From Flavobacterium sp. (GTDB lineage Bacteria > Bacteroidota > Bacteroidia > Flavobacteriales > Flavobacteriaceae), in assembly GCF_017744675.1 (NCBI RefSeq), contig NZ_JAGIAV010000004.1:234567-298566 (forward strand): DNA of 64,000 nucleotides, given 5' to 3'. The first letter of the stretch is position 1. Each line of letters starts with the position of its first letter. Made by a program: the position numbers and the translations under genes. This document shows positions 34,850-42,730 of this stretch, piece after piece. A model generated the notes under the pieces. It was not told the origin of the DNA. It did no database searches and saw only the letters and a list, made by a program, of their open reading frames with translations.

Positions 34850-35887
34850 CTAAGATCTATCTTTTACGTGTGATTTCTCTACTATATTAATTTTTATATC
34901 ATCTTCCTGCAGGGAATTTAAAAAATCGCTCGTTACAAATGCTTCTCCTAGTGTTTTTACACCTTTTGAAGCTGCATTTCCAGATAAAATTCTGTTCACG
35001 GCCTCTACAACTAATGGAGCAGTCACAGCATAAATGTCTTGGCCTTGAGCCGAAATTCTTCTTTCTTCATTATCTTTTAAGGCAACGACTTCAAGACTAA
35101 ATTGTTGCGAAGATCTATTTTTTTCATCTGTCGGTTTTGGCTCTGGCGTATTGTTGTTTCTCAGATCGTCTAAAGAATTCTGACTCAAATATGTATTAAC
35201 CGTATTCACGTTTAAATGGCTCGAAATCGTAATGATTTCTGAAAGAGGCAGACTTACCACTTCTTTGTTGCCTATTGGTTTTTTAAAATTCCATTCTTTG
35301 GGCGGCGTTGGCTCAAGTTCCTTTAAACGATTGTCTTTGAACGTTAATCTTTTGTAATGATTTCGATCTCCTGTCAATCTCGTCCCTTTTGTAGGATGCC
35401 AAGAATCCAGACCAATATATACATTGATTTCATCTGTATGCTCCCACTCTTTTGTTAATTCAGTCGCCAATAAATCAGCCAATCCACCATAAAAGGCTGC
35501 TGCGGGAATGATTAAGATTTCTTTATTTTTAGCTTCTTCTGAAAATTCTTCAATAATATCCAACACTGTTTTTTGTTCTGCCGATAAATCAATATAATGG
35601 CTGCCTGATCTTAAAGCTGATTTAATTATAGGCGTCGCAGTATCTAAATATGGACCAGCAGCATTTATAATAATTTTGGTGTCTTTAAAAGCTTCGTCTA
35701 ATGACTTTGGATCATTGATGTCTGCCACTTTTATTTCTGAATCCGGAAAAAACGGAAGCAAAGCAGTCAATTTTTCTAAATCTCTTCCAGAGAGAAGCAA
35801 ATTTCTATAACCTTGCCTGTAAAGTTCTGCTACAATAAACTTTCCTGTATGTCCGTATGCTCCATAAATTGCAATAGTATTTTCCAT
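34850..35887 (-). CDS. Saccharopine dehydrogenase-like NAD(P)-binding oxidoreductase
   Basis: 345 residues. The N-terminal Rossmann fold has IAIYGAYGHTGKFIVAELYRQG (GxxGxxG at ~9-15), then LLLSGRDLEKL and the conserved IINAAGPY at ~75. This layout, with an extended C-terminal domain, matches the saccharopine dehydrogenase NADP-binding family (trans-acting enoyl reductase-like members) rather than classical SDRs. No signal peptide. It lies 57 bp downstream of the NIPSNAP-like gene on the same strand and is probably cotranscribed, under the divergent HxlR regulator. Substrate unknown. Confidence 0.82.
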   Translation of the reverse strand: MENTIAIYGAYGHTGKFIVAELYRQGYRNLLLSGRDLEKLTALLPFFPDSEIKVADINDPKSLDEAFKDTKIIINAAGPYLDTATPIIKSALRSGSHYIDLSAEQKTVLDIIEEFSEEAKNKEILIIPAAAFYGGLADLLATELTKEWEHTDEINVYIGLDSWHPTKGTRLTGDRNHYKRLTFKDNRLKELEPTPPKEWNFKKPIGNKEVVSLPLSEIITISSHLNVNTVNTYLSQNSLDDLRNNNTPEPKPTDEKNRSSQQFSLEVVALKDNEERRISAQGQDIYAVTAPLVVEAVNRILSGNAASKGVKTLGEAFVTSDFLNSLQEDDIKINIVEKSHVKDRS

Positions 35888-35944
35888 AAACTGTATTTTT
35901 TGGCATCATCCTATCGGATGATTATTAAATATTTGAAAGTTTGT

Positions 35945-36634
35945 TTATTGAATAAGCAATAAAGTATTTCGTGTCGTGATTAATTGCTGCATCGATTGCT
36001 TCAGTTGGTTGCTCATTTCATTAATCAATTTTTGTTTTAATTGATGCTCTTTTTCATTTTCAAAAGATGTAATGGAAACCAAAAGATTTTTGTCCTGAAA
36101 AGCTGGAAGTCTTGGAAAATCATTTTCCTGCATTTCACTGACCCAAAGTGTTGTATTTTTGATCTCTATACTTTCTAAAAACGGCACGTATTCAGTATTA
36201 AAAAGAGCAATTACTTTATCCAGCGTACTGTTGCAAGTATAAAAGTTCACTTCAACGATTTTATGGCTCGTGTCTAGGAAATTGGCAGAAATGCTTTCGA
36301 AAAGCGGACGCAACAAATAAACGTTGTCTGAATTGATCATCATCTCATTGGCTCCTTTTCCAAAGTCTTTCCAAGTTTTACTGTCAACATAAAAATCATT
36401 TAAAAATTTTACTCTTGTTTGCATATCCTTAAAACCTCTAAACCAGACAAATCTATCATTTGATCCATCACTTTTAAATTGTCCCAAAGTATAGCCGCCA
36501 AGATTATGCATTGGAGCAACAAAATGAGTATTGAAGTACTTTTTAAACTCTTCTGCTGTATCGGGTTTCAATAAATAATTGCGAAGTTCTAATACCGTAA
36601 TTTCTTGATTATTTGATTCTTGAGCGTTTTTCAT
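35945..36634 (-). CDS. NIPSNAP family protein
   Basis: 229 residues with two ferredoxin-like alpha/beta repeats. The first contains TVLELRNYLLKPDTAEEFKKYF and NDRFVWFRGFKDMQTRVKFLNDFYVDSKTWKDFG, the NIPSNAP/dimeric alpha-beta barrel pattern. The second half (VEVNFYTCNSTLDKVIALF, LLVSITSFENEKEH) is a diverged repeat. Members are small cytosolic proteins often found beside oxidoreductases or antibiotic-biosynthesis-type monooxygenases. It starts 202 bp from the divergent HxlR gene, with which it probably shares a control region. Confidence 0.8.
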   Translation of the reverse strand: MKNAQESNNQEITVLELRNYLLKPDTAEEFKKYFNTHFVAPMHNLGGYTLGQFKSDGSNDRFVWFRGFKDMQTRVKFLNDFYVDSKTWKDFGKGANEMMINSDNVYLLRPLFESISANFLDTSHKIVEVNFYTCNSTLDKVIALFNTEYVPFLESIEIKNTTLWVSEMQENDFPRLPAFQDKNLLVSITSFENEKEHQLKQKLINEMSNQLKQSMQQLITTRNTLLLIQ

Positions 36635-36802
36635 ATTTTTTAATTCTTACAATGATTAAAAGTGGATCAAAAACAATCTATCACAAGTGAATATCAGAAT
36701 CCGTTTAATAAAAATGCTAATAATTCCTCTAACAAAGAAAATAATATAATATCTTTACCACAAGTACGTACAAAAAAGTATCCTACATACCAAAACCATA
36801 CT

Positions 36803-36821
36803 AATACTGAAAATCAGTATT
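36803..36821. promoter_or_regulatory. Candidate HxlR operator (palindrome)
   Basis: AATACTGA-AAA-TCAGTATT is a perfect 8-bp inverted repeat, 15 bp upstream of the HxlR ATG, in the divergent control region with the NIPSNAP gene. Size and position fit an autoregulatory operator of a dimeric winged-helix protein. Confidence 0.5.
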
Positions 36822-36836
36822 TTAAAAATAAAAAAA

Positions 36837-37163
36837 ATGGCAAAAAAAATAAATGTAAAAGCATATTGCCCAGTTGATTACGCTTTTCAGCGAATTGGAG
36901 GAAAATATAAAGGCCGAATTTTGTGGTCGCTAAAAGATGACATCTTGCGCTATGGGCAACTGAAAAAAACAATTGAAGGAATCACGCCAAAAATGCTTAC
37001 CCAGACTTTAAAAGAATTAGAAGCTGACGGATTGATTTTTAGAAAAGTTTATCTCGAAGTACCGCCTCGAGTTGAATATTCTTTGTCTGAAACGGGTATT
37101 GAATTAATTCCTTTCATCAACCAAATGAGTGCTTGGGCTGAAAAACAAATGGCTTTGATATAA
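36837..37163 (+). CDS. HxlR family transcriptional regulator
   Basis: A 108-residue winged helix-turn-helix protein of the HxlR/DUF24 family: CPVDYAFQRIGGKYKGRILWSL, LRYGQLKKTIEGITPKMLTQTLKELEADGLI, and the wing VPPRVEYSLSETG. The N-terminal Cys11 is at the position where HypR/QorR-type members sense electrophiles or oxidants. It is divergent from the NIPSNAP-oxidoreductase pair, which I infer is its target. A longer upstream ORF in another frame is not coding. Confidence 0.9.
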   Translation: MAKKINVKAYCPVDYAFQRIGGKYKGRILWSLKDDILRYGQLKKTIEGITPKMLTQTLKELEADGLIFRKVYLEVPPRVEYSLSETGIELIPFINQMSAWAEKQMALI

Positions 37164-37239
37164 AATAGCATTGAGAAAGCTAATTTCTTCAAATCATTCA
37201 TAAAATGATTTGTAAATTGTGCAGTAAGGATCAAAATTT

Positions 37240-37273
37240 AAATCCCATTTCTTACGAGATGGGATTTTTTTTG
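37240..37273. terminator. Bidirectional terminator between two convergent HxlR genes
   Basis: Stem AAATCCCAT/ATGGGATTT (37240-37248 with 37259-37267) and a T-run to 37273. A second hairpin without a T-tract (CAAATCATT/AATGATTTG, 37190-37212) precedes it. Confidence 0.8.
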
Positions 37274-37285
37274 GTTTTTCATCTG

Positions 37286-37633
37286 TTAACCGTCAATAAT
37301 GACTTTTCGGTGTTTTATTCCCCATTCTGCAAGATCGTTTATGATCGTTTTTAATGTCAATCCATACTCCGTCAGCTGATAATGAATTGTAACCGGCTGA
37401 GTATCTAGAACTGTGCGTTTAATCAATTTATTTATTTCTAAATCCCTCAATTCCTTGCTTAACATTTTATTAGAAATACCATTTACATCATTTAAAATAT
37501 CGGTAAATCTTCTCTTATTATGATAACAGATCGATGAAATTATAGAAATTTTCCATTTTCCATTCAATATATCCATTGTATCATGGACAGCCATTATCTC
37601 TTTTTTGTGCTCAACCTGACATTCGTTACTCAT
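37286..37633 (-). CDS. HxlR family transcriptional regulator
   Basis: 115 residues. HxlR core: MDILNGKWKISIISSICY, KRRFTDILNDVNGISNKMLSKELRDLEINKLI, and the wing QPVTIHYQLTEYGLTL. A Cys at residue 5 (NECQVEH) sits just before the first helix, as in thiol-sensing members. It is divergent from the SDR gene starting at 37739. The 105-bp spacer holds a 10-bp palindromic operator candidate. It shares a terminator with the convergent HxlR gene. Confidence 0.9.
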   Translation of the reverse strand: MSNECQVEHKKEIMAVHDTMDILNGKWKISIISSICYHNKRRFTDILNDVNGISNKMLSKELRDLEINKLIKRTVLDTQPVTIHYQLTEYGLTLKTIINDLAEWGIKHRKVIIDG

Positions 37634-37635
37634 AA

Positions 37636-37683
37636 GTTACTTTGTTTCTCAAACGTTACTGTTACTTTTGGTTACAAAGTAAC
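37636..37683. promoter_or_regulatory. Candidate operator between HxlR and SDR genes
   Basis: GTTACTTTGT (37636-37645) is perfectly inverted as ACAAAGTAAC (37674-37683). Further GTTAC copies lie between (37655, 37661, 37671). A -7-like TAATTTTG box for the SDR gene follows at 37704-37711. Confidence 0.6.
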
Positions 37684-37738
37684 AAAAATAAACTTAACTG
37701 AGTTAATTTTGTCCCTATAAATTTAAAAGCATAAGAAA

Positions 37739-38482
37739 ATGAATTTCACGAACAAAAATGTTCTCATAACAGGAGGAACTACAGGAATTGGATTAGCTAC
37801 AGCAAAAGAATTCATAAAATCAGGCGCTAACGTTTGGATCACAGGAAGAAACAGCGAAAATCTAAAAAAGGCAGCAGAGGAAATTAATAATCCCAATTTA
37901 AAAACTATTGTGGCTGATACTGCAAATCTATCTGATCTTTCGCTACTAGAAAAAGCTTTTGCAGAAAGTGGAAATAAATTGGATACTCTTTTTTTAAATG
38001 CAGGAATAGCAACATTTAGTTCTATAGAAGAGGTAACGGAGGCTGATTTTGATGCGCAGTTTGATACCAATGTCAAAGGTCATTTCTTCACACTTCAAAA
38101 ATTACTTCCTTACCTAGCAGAAGGGTCATCGGTAATTTTTACTTCGTCGACCGTTGCAACAGCAGCAAACTTAGGAAGCAGTGTCTATTCGGCTACAAAA
38201 GGAGCATTAAATAAAATTGCTCAAATCGCTGCAAACGAATTAGCAGGAAGAAAAATTCGTGTCAATATTGTAAGTCCAGGCCCAGTTTCTACACCGGGAC
38301 TTCATAAAGCTGTACCAGAAGACGCTAAAGAATTTCTGGCCAATGCTACTGCAATGCAAAGATTAGGCGACCCTACAGAGATCGCTAAAACCGTATTATT
38401 TCTTGCTTCAGATAATGCAAGTTTTATTACTGGAACGGAGTTGCTAGCAGATGGTGGCTATATAAATTATGCTCTAAAATAA
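37739..38482 (+). CDS. SDR family oxidoreductase
   Basis: A 247-residue classical short-chain dehydrogenase. It has the cofactor motif TGGTTGIG (TGxxxGIG, ~12-19), LNAGI (NAG, ~87), the catalytic Ser in FTSSTVA and YSATK as the YxxxK pair (~150), and the C-terminal GTELLADGGY. NRxSE after strand 2 (GRNSENL) suggests NADP preference. It is transcribed away from an HxlR gene, a pairing typical of electrophile/quinone-responsive reductases. Substrate unknown. Confidence 0.93.
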   Translation: MNFTNKNVLITGGTTGIGLATAKEFIKSGANVWITGRNSENLKKAAEEINNPNLKTIVADTANLSDLSLLEKAFAESGNKLDTLFLNAGIATFSSIEEVTEADFDAQFDTNVKGHFFTLQKLLPYLAEGSSVIFTSSTVATAANLGSSVYSATKGALNKIAQIAANELAGRKIRVNIVSPGPVSTPGLHKAVPEDAKEFLANATAMQRLGDPTEIAKTVLFLASDNASFITGTELLADGGYINYALK

Positions 38483-38518
38483 ATTTATTACAAGCTACTA
38501 AATCACCCGATCGCTCGG

Positions 38519-38529
38519 ATTGAGGTCAC
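38519..38529 (+). repeat. Partial copy of the tRNA-Arg 3' end (weaker att-like remnant)
   Basis: GAGGTCAC at 38522-38529 matches the tRNA-Arg 3' end, and GAGGTCACTAA is shared with 34749-34759. A terminator follows directly, as at the other two sites. The match is short and could be chance. Confidence 0.3.
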
Positions 38530-38530
38530 T

Positions 38531-38567
38531 AAAAGAGACAACTAGCAAATAGTTGTCTCTTTTTTTC
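38531..38567. terminator. Bidirectional terminator between SDR and HxlR genes
   Basis: Stem AAAAGAGACAACT/AGTTGTCTCTTTT (38531-38543 with 38551-38563) followed by T residues to 38567. Confidence 0.92.
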
Positions 38568-38611
38568 ATATACAAATTTCAAAATAAAAATTGATGATGA
38601 ACTATAATACA

Positions 38612-38977
38612 TCATTGATCTGAATGTAAGCTTTTTAAAATAACCGACCGTAAACGCGCCTCATGCTCATCTCCCCAATTGCCTATCGCTGAAATTACCG
38701 GAATTAGTGTTTTTCCAAAATCTGTGAGACTGTATTCTACTTTGGGTGGCAAAACAGGATAAATAACCTTTGATACCAATTCATGTTCCTCTAATTCTTT
38801 GAGCTGAATATTTAAAACCCTACGTGAAGCATCAGGTATTTTACGCTGCAATTCGCTTGGTCTTTTATGCCCTTGATCGATAAACCAAAGCAAACGTATT
38901 TTCCATTTGCCATAAAGCACCTCGCCTATTAAATCAAGACCACAATTTAAGTTCGGGATTGTTTTTCTTTCATACAT
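38612..38977 (-). CDS. HxlR family transcriptional regulator
   Basis: 121 residues, the third HxlR protein within 2.2 kb. Core: LNCGLDLIGEVLYGKWKIRLLWFI, KRPSELQRKIPDASRRVLNIQLKELEEHELV, wing LPPKVEYSLTDFGKTL. The Cys before the first helix (NLNCGL) is conserved with the other two. It is divergent from the second SDR gene at 39111; the spacer contains an ATAGGG/CCCTAT inverted repeat (39012-39034) likely to be its operator. Confidence 0.9.
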   Translation of the reverse strand: MYERKTIPNLNCGLDLIGEVLYGKWKIRLLWFIDQGHKRPSELQRKIPDASRRVLNIQLKELEEHELVSKVIYPVLPPKVEYSLTDFGKTLIPVISAIGNWGDEHEARLRSVILKSLHSDQ

Positions 38978-39011
38978 ATAACAAAGGTAAACCTATGTTC
39001 CTATTTATACA

Positions 39012-39034
39012 ATAGGGGAAAAATTTATCCCTAT
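39012..39034. promoter_or_regulatory. Candidate HxlR operator (ATAGGG...CCCTAT)
   Basis: ATAGGG at 39012-39017 is inverted as CCCTAT at 39029-39034, in the 133-bp divergent control region between the HxlR and SDR genes. Confidence 0.45.
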
Positions 39035-39110
39035 CTGAATCGTAATTCCGTACTTGTGAGGAAGTTGCATACTTCAGAAATTTGTACAAAGAAACTTAAA
39101 ATACTATACG

Positions 39111-39893
39111 ATGGATTATCAAAATGAATTATCAGGCAAAATTGCTCTAGTTACAGGAAGTACAAAAGGAGCTGGAAAGGCAATCGCAGAAAGGCTGTTA
39201 CAAGCTGGCGCAACAGTTATTATTACCGCACGAAACGCACCAGAAAAGAAAAACAGCAATCTGCATTTTATTTCTTCGGATTTAAGCAAACCAGAAGAGG
39301 CACAAAAGGTAGTTAGCGAAGTCCTGTCGACTTACGGGAAACTGGATATTCTTGTGAACAACCTTGGTTCGTCCACAACGCCAGCCGGCGGCTTTAGCGC
39401 ATTAACAGATGAAGACTGGGTATCAACCTTGCAGGCTAATCTACTTGCTCCTGTTCGACTGGATAGAGGATTTTTACCACAAATGATAGATCAAAAAAGT
39501 GGTGTTATTATTCACATAGCTTCAATCCAAGGCAGATTGCCTCTATATGATTCGACATTGCCTTATGCCGCTGCAAAAGCAGCATTGATCAATTACAGCA
39601 AAAGTTTATCAAATGAAGTGACGCCAAAAGGTGTTCGCGTGCTGACAGTTTCGCCTGGATGGATCAATACAACAGCATCGATAGCTTGGCTGGGTGAGAT
39701 TGCAAGGAACGCAAATAGCACTGTAGAAGAAGCTCAACAAAGTGTTATGAATGCATTGGGCGGAATACCTTACGGCAGACCTGCCGAACCAGAAGAAGTA
39801 GCTGAATTAGTTGGTTTTCTTGTTTCGCCAAGAGCCAATTATTTAACAGGAACTGAATTTGTAATCGATGGCGGTACAGTACCGACAATTTAA
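39111..39893 (+). CDS. SDR family oxidoreductase
   Basis: 260 residues. Cofactor motif TGSTKGAGKAIA (TGxxxGxG, ~15-22), NNLGS in place of NNAG (~84), catalytic Ser in IHIASIQG, YAAAK as the YxxxK pair, and the C-terminal YLTGTEFVIDGGT. The SSDLSKPEEA segment after strand 3 is typical. It is distinct from the SDR at 37739. It is followed after 20 bp by a small NTF2-like gene and divergent from an HxlR gene, so a regulated two-gene unit is likely. Substrate unknown. Confidence 0.93.
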   Translation: MDYQNELSGKIALVTGSTKGAGKAIAERLLQAGATVIITARNAPEKKNSNLHFISSDLSKPEEAQKVVSEVLSTYGKLDILVNNLGSSTTPAGGFSALTDEDWVSTLQANLLAPVRLDRGFLPQMIDQKSGVIIHIASIQGRLPLYDSTLPYAAAKAALINYSKSLSNEVTPKGVRVLTVSPGWINTTASIAWLGEIARNANSTVEEAQQSVMNALGGIPYGRPAEPEEVAELVGFLVSPRANYLTGTEFVIDGGTVPTI

Positions 39894-39913
39894 TAATCTT
39901 AAAAAGTAACAAT

Positions 39914-40237
39914 ATGAACTTACCGAAAGTAATAACAGACTTAATTAATGCACAAAACAACTTTGATAGCATTGCCTATGCCAATTGTTTTTCTGAAACC
40001 GCCGTGGTATTTGATGAAGGCAGAACGCATAACGGAAATCTTGATATTCAAAATTGGATTCAAGAATCAAACGAAAAATACAAATCAACAATGAAACCTC
40101 TTGACTATATCGAAAATAGCAACTCTAGTATCTTAACAGCTGAGTGTTCAGGCACATTTCCAGGAAGTCCTATTGCATTAAAATTTCATTTTGATATTAC
40201 TGCTGGACAAATTCAGCAGTTGAAAGTAACAGGATAA
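39914..40237 (+). CDS. SnoaL/NTF2-like small protein
   Basis: A 107-residue protein with the NTF2-like cone pattern: a first helix with LINAQNNFDSIAYANCFSETAVVFDEGRTHNG, then IQNWIQESNEKYKSTMKPLDY, and strands ending ALKFHFDITAGQIQQLKVTG. Such proteins bind or act on small hydrophobic compounds, and often accompany SDR genes as here (20-bp gap). No catalytic residues can be named. Confidence 0.82.
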   Translation: MNLPKVITDLINAQNNFDSIAYANCFSETAVVFDEGRTHNGNLDIQNWIQESNEKYKSTMKPLDYIENSNSSILTAECSGTFPGSPIALKFHFDITAGQIQQLKVTG

Positions 40238-40421
40238 AAAACATGATTCGCATTTTTATTGATTTTATGATTTTAACTTATATAAGTAAGCAATTTAGAT
40301 GTATCGTTGAAGCGTAATAATCAAAACTTAGAAATAGATCGTAAAATTAAAAAGCATTAACTTTACAAAAATAGTATCGATTATTAATAGTTAAGATTTT
40401 TACTTCTTTTAATCCTAAAAC

Positions 40422-40961
40422 ATGAATTTAAACTTTACAAGCATTCCTATACTAACAACCGACAGATTACTTTTAAGAGCTTTAAAAGAAGAAGATTTCG
40501 AGGCTATTCATCAACTCCATTCTGATCCTATAGTAAATGCGTTTGTAGGAAGAGCCAATGTTTCAACTTTGGAAAACGCAAAGGCTTATATCCTAAAGAT
40601 GGATAATTTGATAAATAAAAAAGAATGCTTGTACTGGGCAATAACATCAAAAAAGGATCAAAAGTTTCTTGGTTCAGTTTGTCTTTGGAATTTTGATACT
40701 GAAAACGAAATTGTAGAGATAGGTTATGAACTTCTTTCTGAATTTCAATCTAAAGGTTATATGTCTGAAGCATTAAAAGCAGTTATAGAGTTTACTTTTA
40801 ATACAATGAAAGCTGACTTGATAACGGCTTTTCCGTCAGAAGACAATATTGGTTCTGTGTCTATATTAAAAAAGTTAGGCTTTATTTTCGATGAAAAGCC
40901 ATACAACAATAAACACGAAAACGTAAAAAACATAACTACTTATATTTTAAAGTCCAGTTAG
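40422..40961 (+). CDS. GNAT family N-acetyltransferase (RimJ/RimL-like)
   Basis: A 179-residue acetyl-CoA-dependent acetyltransferase of the RimJ/RimL type: LTTDRLLLRALKEEDFEAIHQLHSDP at the N-terminus, the strand EIVEIGYELLSEFQSKGYMSEAL with the acetyl-CoA loop (Q-x-K-G-Y-M), and FPSEDNIGSVSILKKLGFIFDE in motif B. Soluble. It stands alone, separated from the NTF2-like gene by 184 bp. Its substrate could be a protein N-terminus or a small amine. Confidence 0.92.
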   Translation: MNLNFTSIPILTTDRLLLRALKEEDFEAIHQLHSDPIVNAFVGRANVSTLENAKAYILKMDNLINKKECLYWAITSKKDQKFLGSVCLWNFDTENEIVEIGYELLSEFQSKGYMSEALKAVIEFTFNTMKADLITAFPSEDNIGSVSILKKLGFIFDEKPYNNKHENVKNITTYILKSS

Positions 40962-41110
40962 TTTTTTATTATACGTTTTTAATCTCTGAGAATCTCTATC
41001 ACCAGATTTGCAAACAAATCATCTACAAAATGGTTTTTAAATTATTATTACAAATTGTCCTCAATTGGCGTTTTCTTTTTAGATTGAATTTTCTAAAACC
41101 TATAAAATAA

Positions 41111-41147
41111 AAAGCAAAGCCACTAAAGTATAGTGGCTTTGCTTTTT
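41111..41147. terminator. Bidirectional terminator between GNAT and phosphoethanolamine transferase genes
   Basis: A 15-bp stem AAAGCAAAGCCACTA/TAGTGGCTTTGCTTT (41111-41125 with 41131-41145), loop AAGTA, and a T-run. Confidence 0.93.
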
Positions 41148-41191
41148 TCTTAATTTAAGTATAAAAAATTTTCTTCCCTAGAAATCCTATT

Positions 41192-42730
41192 TTATTTAAA
41201 AATATTCAGCTGTTCATCATAAACAGGGCTTCCAATATTTAAAAAATTTAAAACACTATGGAAAACATGGTTTTGCGATACTGTTTTAGCCGTCTTGAGT
41301 TGTTTTGAATTTTCAGAAACCCAAACTATAAAAGGAATTTCGTATTGTTCCTTAGGTGCAAAACTTATTGGAACTCCATGCATGTATAGATTTTTTTCTC
41401 CTAAAGATTCTCCATGATCTGAAACAAAAATCATTGCACTTTTATACTCTTTTAATTCTTTTAGATCATCAATTACCTTCGACAGGATATAATCGGTGTA
41501 GACAATAGTATTATCATAGGCATTCAAAAGTTCTTCTCTAGAACATTTCCCCAATTCAACACTATTGCAAACTGGTTTAAAAGTTTCGAACGCGGGTGGA
41601 TATTTCTTGCTATAGGTTGGCCCATGGCTTGTACTGGTATGCAGCACAATCAAAACTTTATTTTTTTTGCTCGACAAAATCTGTTCTTTTAATCCTCTTA
41701 GAAGTACTTCGTCATAATTGCATTCCTCACCTTTACAATCTTTCTTTAAAACGTCCCTATTTTGATACTTCTCAATGTGTACAGGAGGTTCTCCCCAATT
41801 TGATGTTCTCCAGACAACTTCAACATTATTTCTGTAAAGGTAATTAGGCAGAGTTTCATATAGTTCATCTGAACTGGTGTGTTCCAGAATACATTTTACA
41901 CCGGCAGTCGTATAGGTGGCGCAAGAATTGGCATTAAAATGATATAAATTCTTTACTTGGGAGAGCAATGGATTCGTGTTTTTCTTATAGCCATAAAGAG
42001 AGAAATTCTCACTTCTGGCAGATTCTCCAATCACCAATACTACAACCGATTTCTGATTGTCTTTTATTGTTGCATTTGGAAGTAAAATTTCTTTTTCATT
42101 CTTTTTGTATTTATGAATATAAAAAAGTGAAGTGTTTACTGTATAAGACCATGGCATCGCAAGTCCACCCAATTGTTTTGAATTTTTATCAATCCACAAC
42201 CAATTGCTTGCATTAGCAAATACTAATACAACAATAAACAATAAAGTTAGAGAAGAAAGGGTTAAGAACTTCTTTAAGGTAACCTTTATTACATTGGCTT
42301 TAATGATATAAATACTCGGAATTATACCAAGAACAACCAAATAGATGATTAATTTAATGGAGAAAAAACTGCTAGACTCTTCATAATTCGTGTTTAGCAC
42401 GTTACCAATCATGCTTTCATCTATTATAACACTATACGTATTAACAAAATAGACTGCAACTGAGTTGATTATAAAAAACAGCACCAACAAAAATTTTCCC
42501 ACATAACGGGAAAGCGAAAACATCAGGTAAAAAACAAATGCATTTAAAACCAACATTAGAATTACCAGACTTACAATCAAAATAATGCCACTAAAGCTCT
42601 TATAATCGATATTATTAAAAACGTAGCTATAAAAAGGCAAATGAAAAAATACAAAATTCAAAAAACTCATTAATAAAACGAAATGAGTTATTTTTAAGTT
42701 ACTTTTTGGCATAAATGGCGCTAAATTCAT
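41192..42730 (-). CDS. Phosphoethanolamine transferase (EptA-like), inner membrane
   Basis: 512 residues. Five N-terminal membrane helices (to ~175) are followed by a periplasmic alkaline-phosphatase/sulfatase-fold domain. Metal-site and catalytic features: VVLVIGESARSENFSLYGY (Glu236), NSCATYTTAGVKC (the catalytic Thr region, ~272-275), LHTSTSHGPTY and VSDHGESLGE near the C-terminus. Paired Cys residues (KDCKGEEC, VCNSVELGKC) are typical of EptA disulfides. It transfers phosphoethanolamine onto lipid A, lowering negative charge and polymyxin binding. Its start overlaps the upstream PAP2 phosphatase gene by 32 bp, suggesting one transcript and a joint lipid A remodelling role. Confidence 0.92.
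   Translation of the reverse strand: MNLAPFMPKSNLKITHFVLLMSFLNFVFFHLPFYSYVFNNIDYKSFSGIILIVSLVILMLVLNAFVFYLMFSLSRYVGKFLLVLFFIINSVAVYFVNTYSVIIDESMIGNVLNTNYEESSSFFSIKLIIYLVVLGIIPSIYIIKANVIKVTLKKFLTLSSLTLLFIVVLVFANASNWLWIDKNSKQLGGLAMPWSYTVNTSLFYIHKYKKNEKEILLPNATIKDNQKSVVVLVIGESARSENFSLYGYKKNTNPLLSQVKNLYHFNANSCATYTTAGVKCILEHTSSDELYETLPNYLYRNNVEVVWRTSNWGEPPVHIEKYQNRDVLKKDCKGEECNYDEVLLRGLKEQILSSKKNKVLIVLHTSTSHGPTYSKKYPPAFETFKPVCNSVELGKCSREELLNAYDNTIVYTDYILSKVIDDLKELKEYKSAMIFVSDHGESLGEKNLYMHGVPISFAPKEQYEIPFIVWVSENSKQLKTAKTVSQNHVFHSVLNFLNIGSPVYDEQLNIFK

Noticed and set aside
36662..36877. 71-codon ORF before the HxlR gene
   Set aside because: Low-complexity Asn/Lys-rich text overlapping the HxlR start and operator palindrome; no coding signature.
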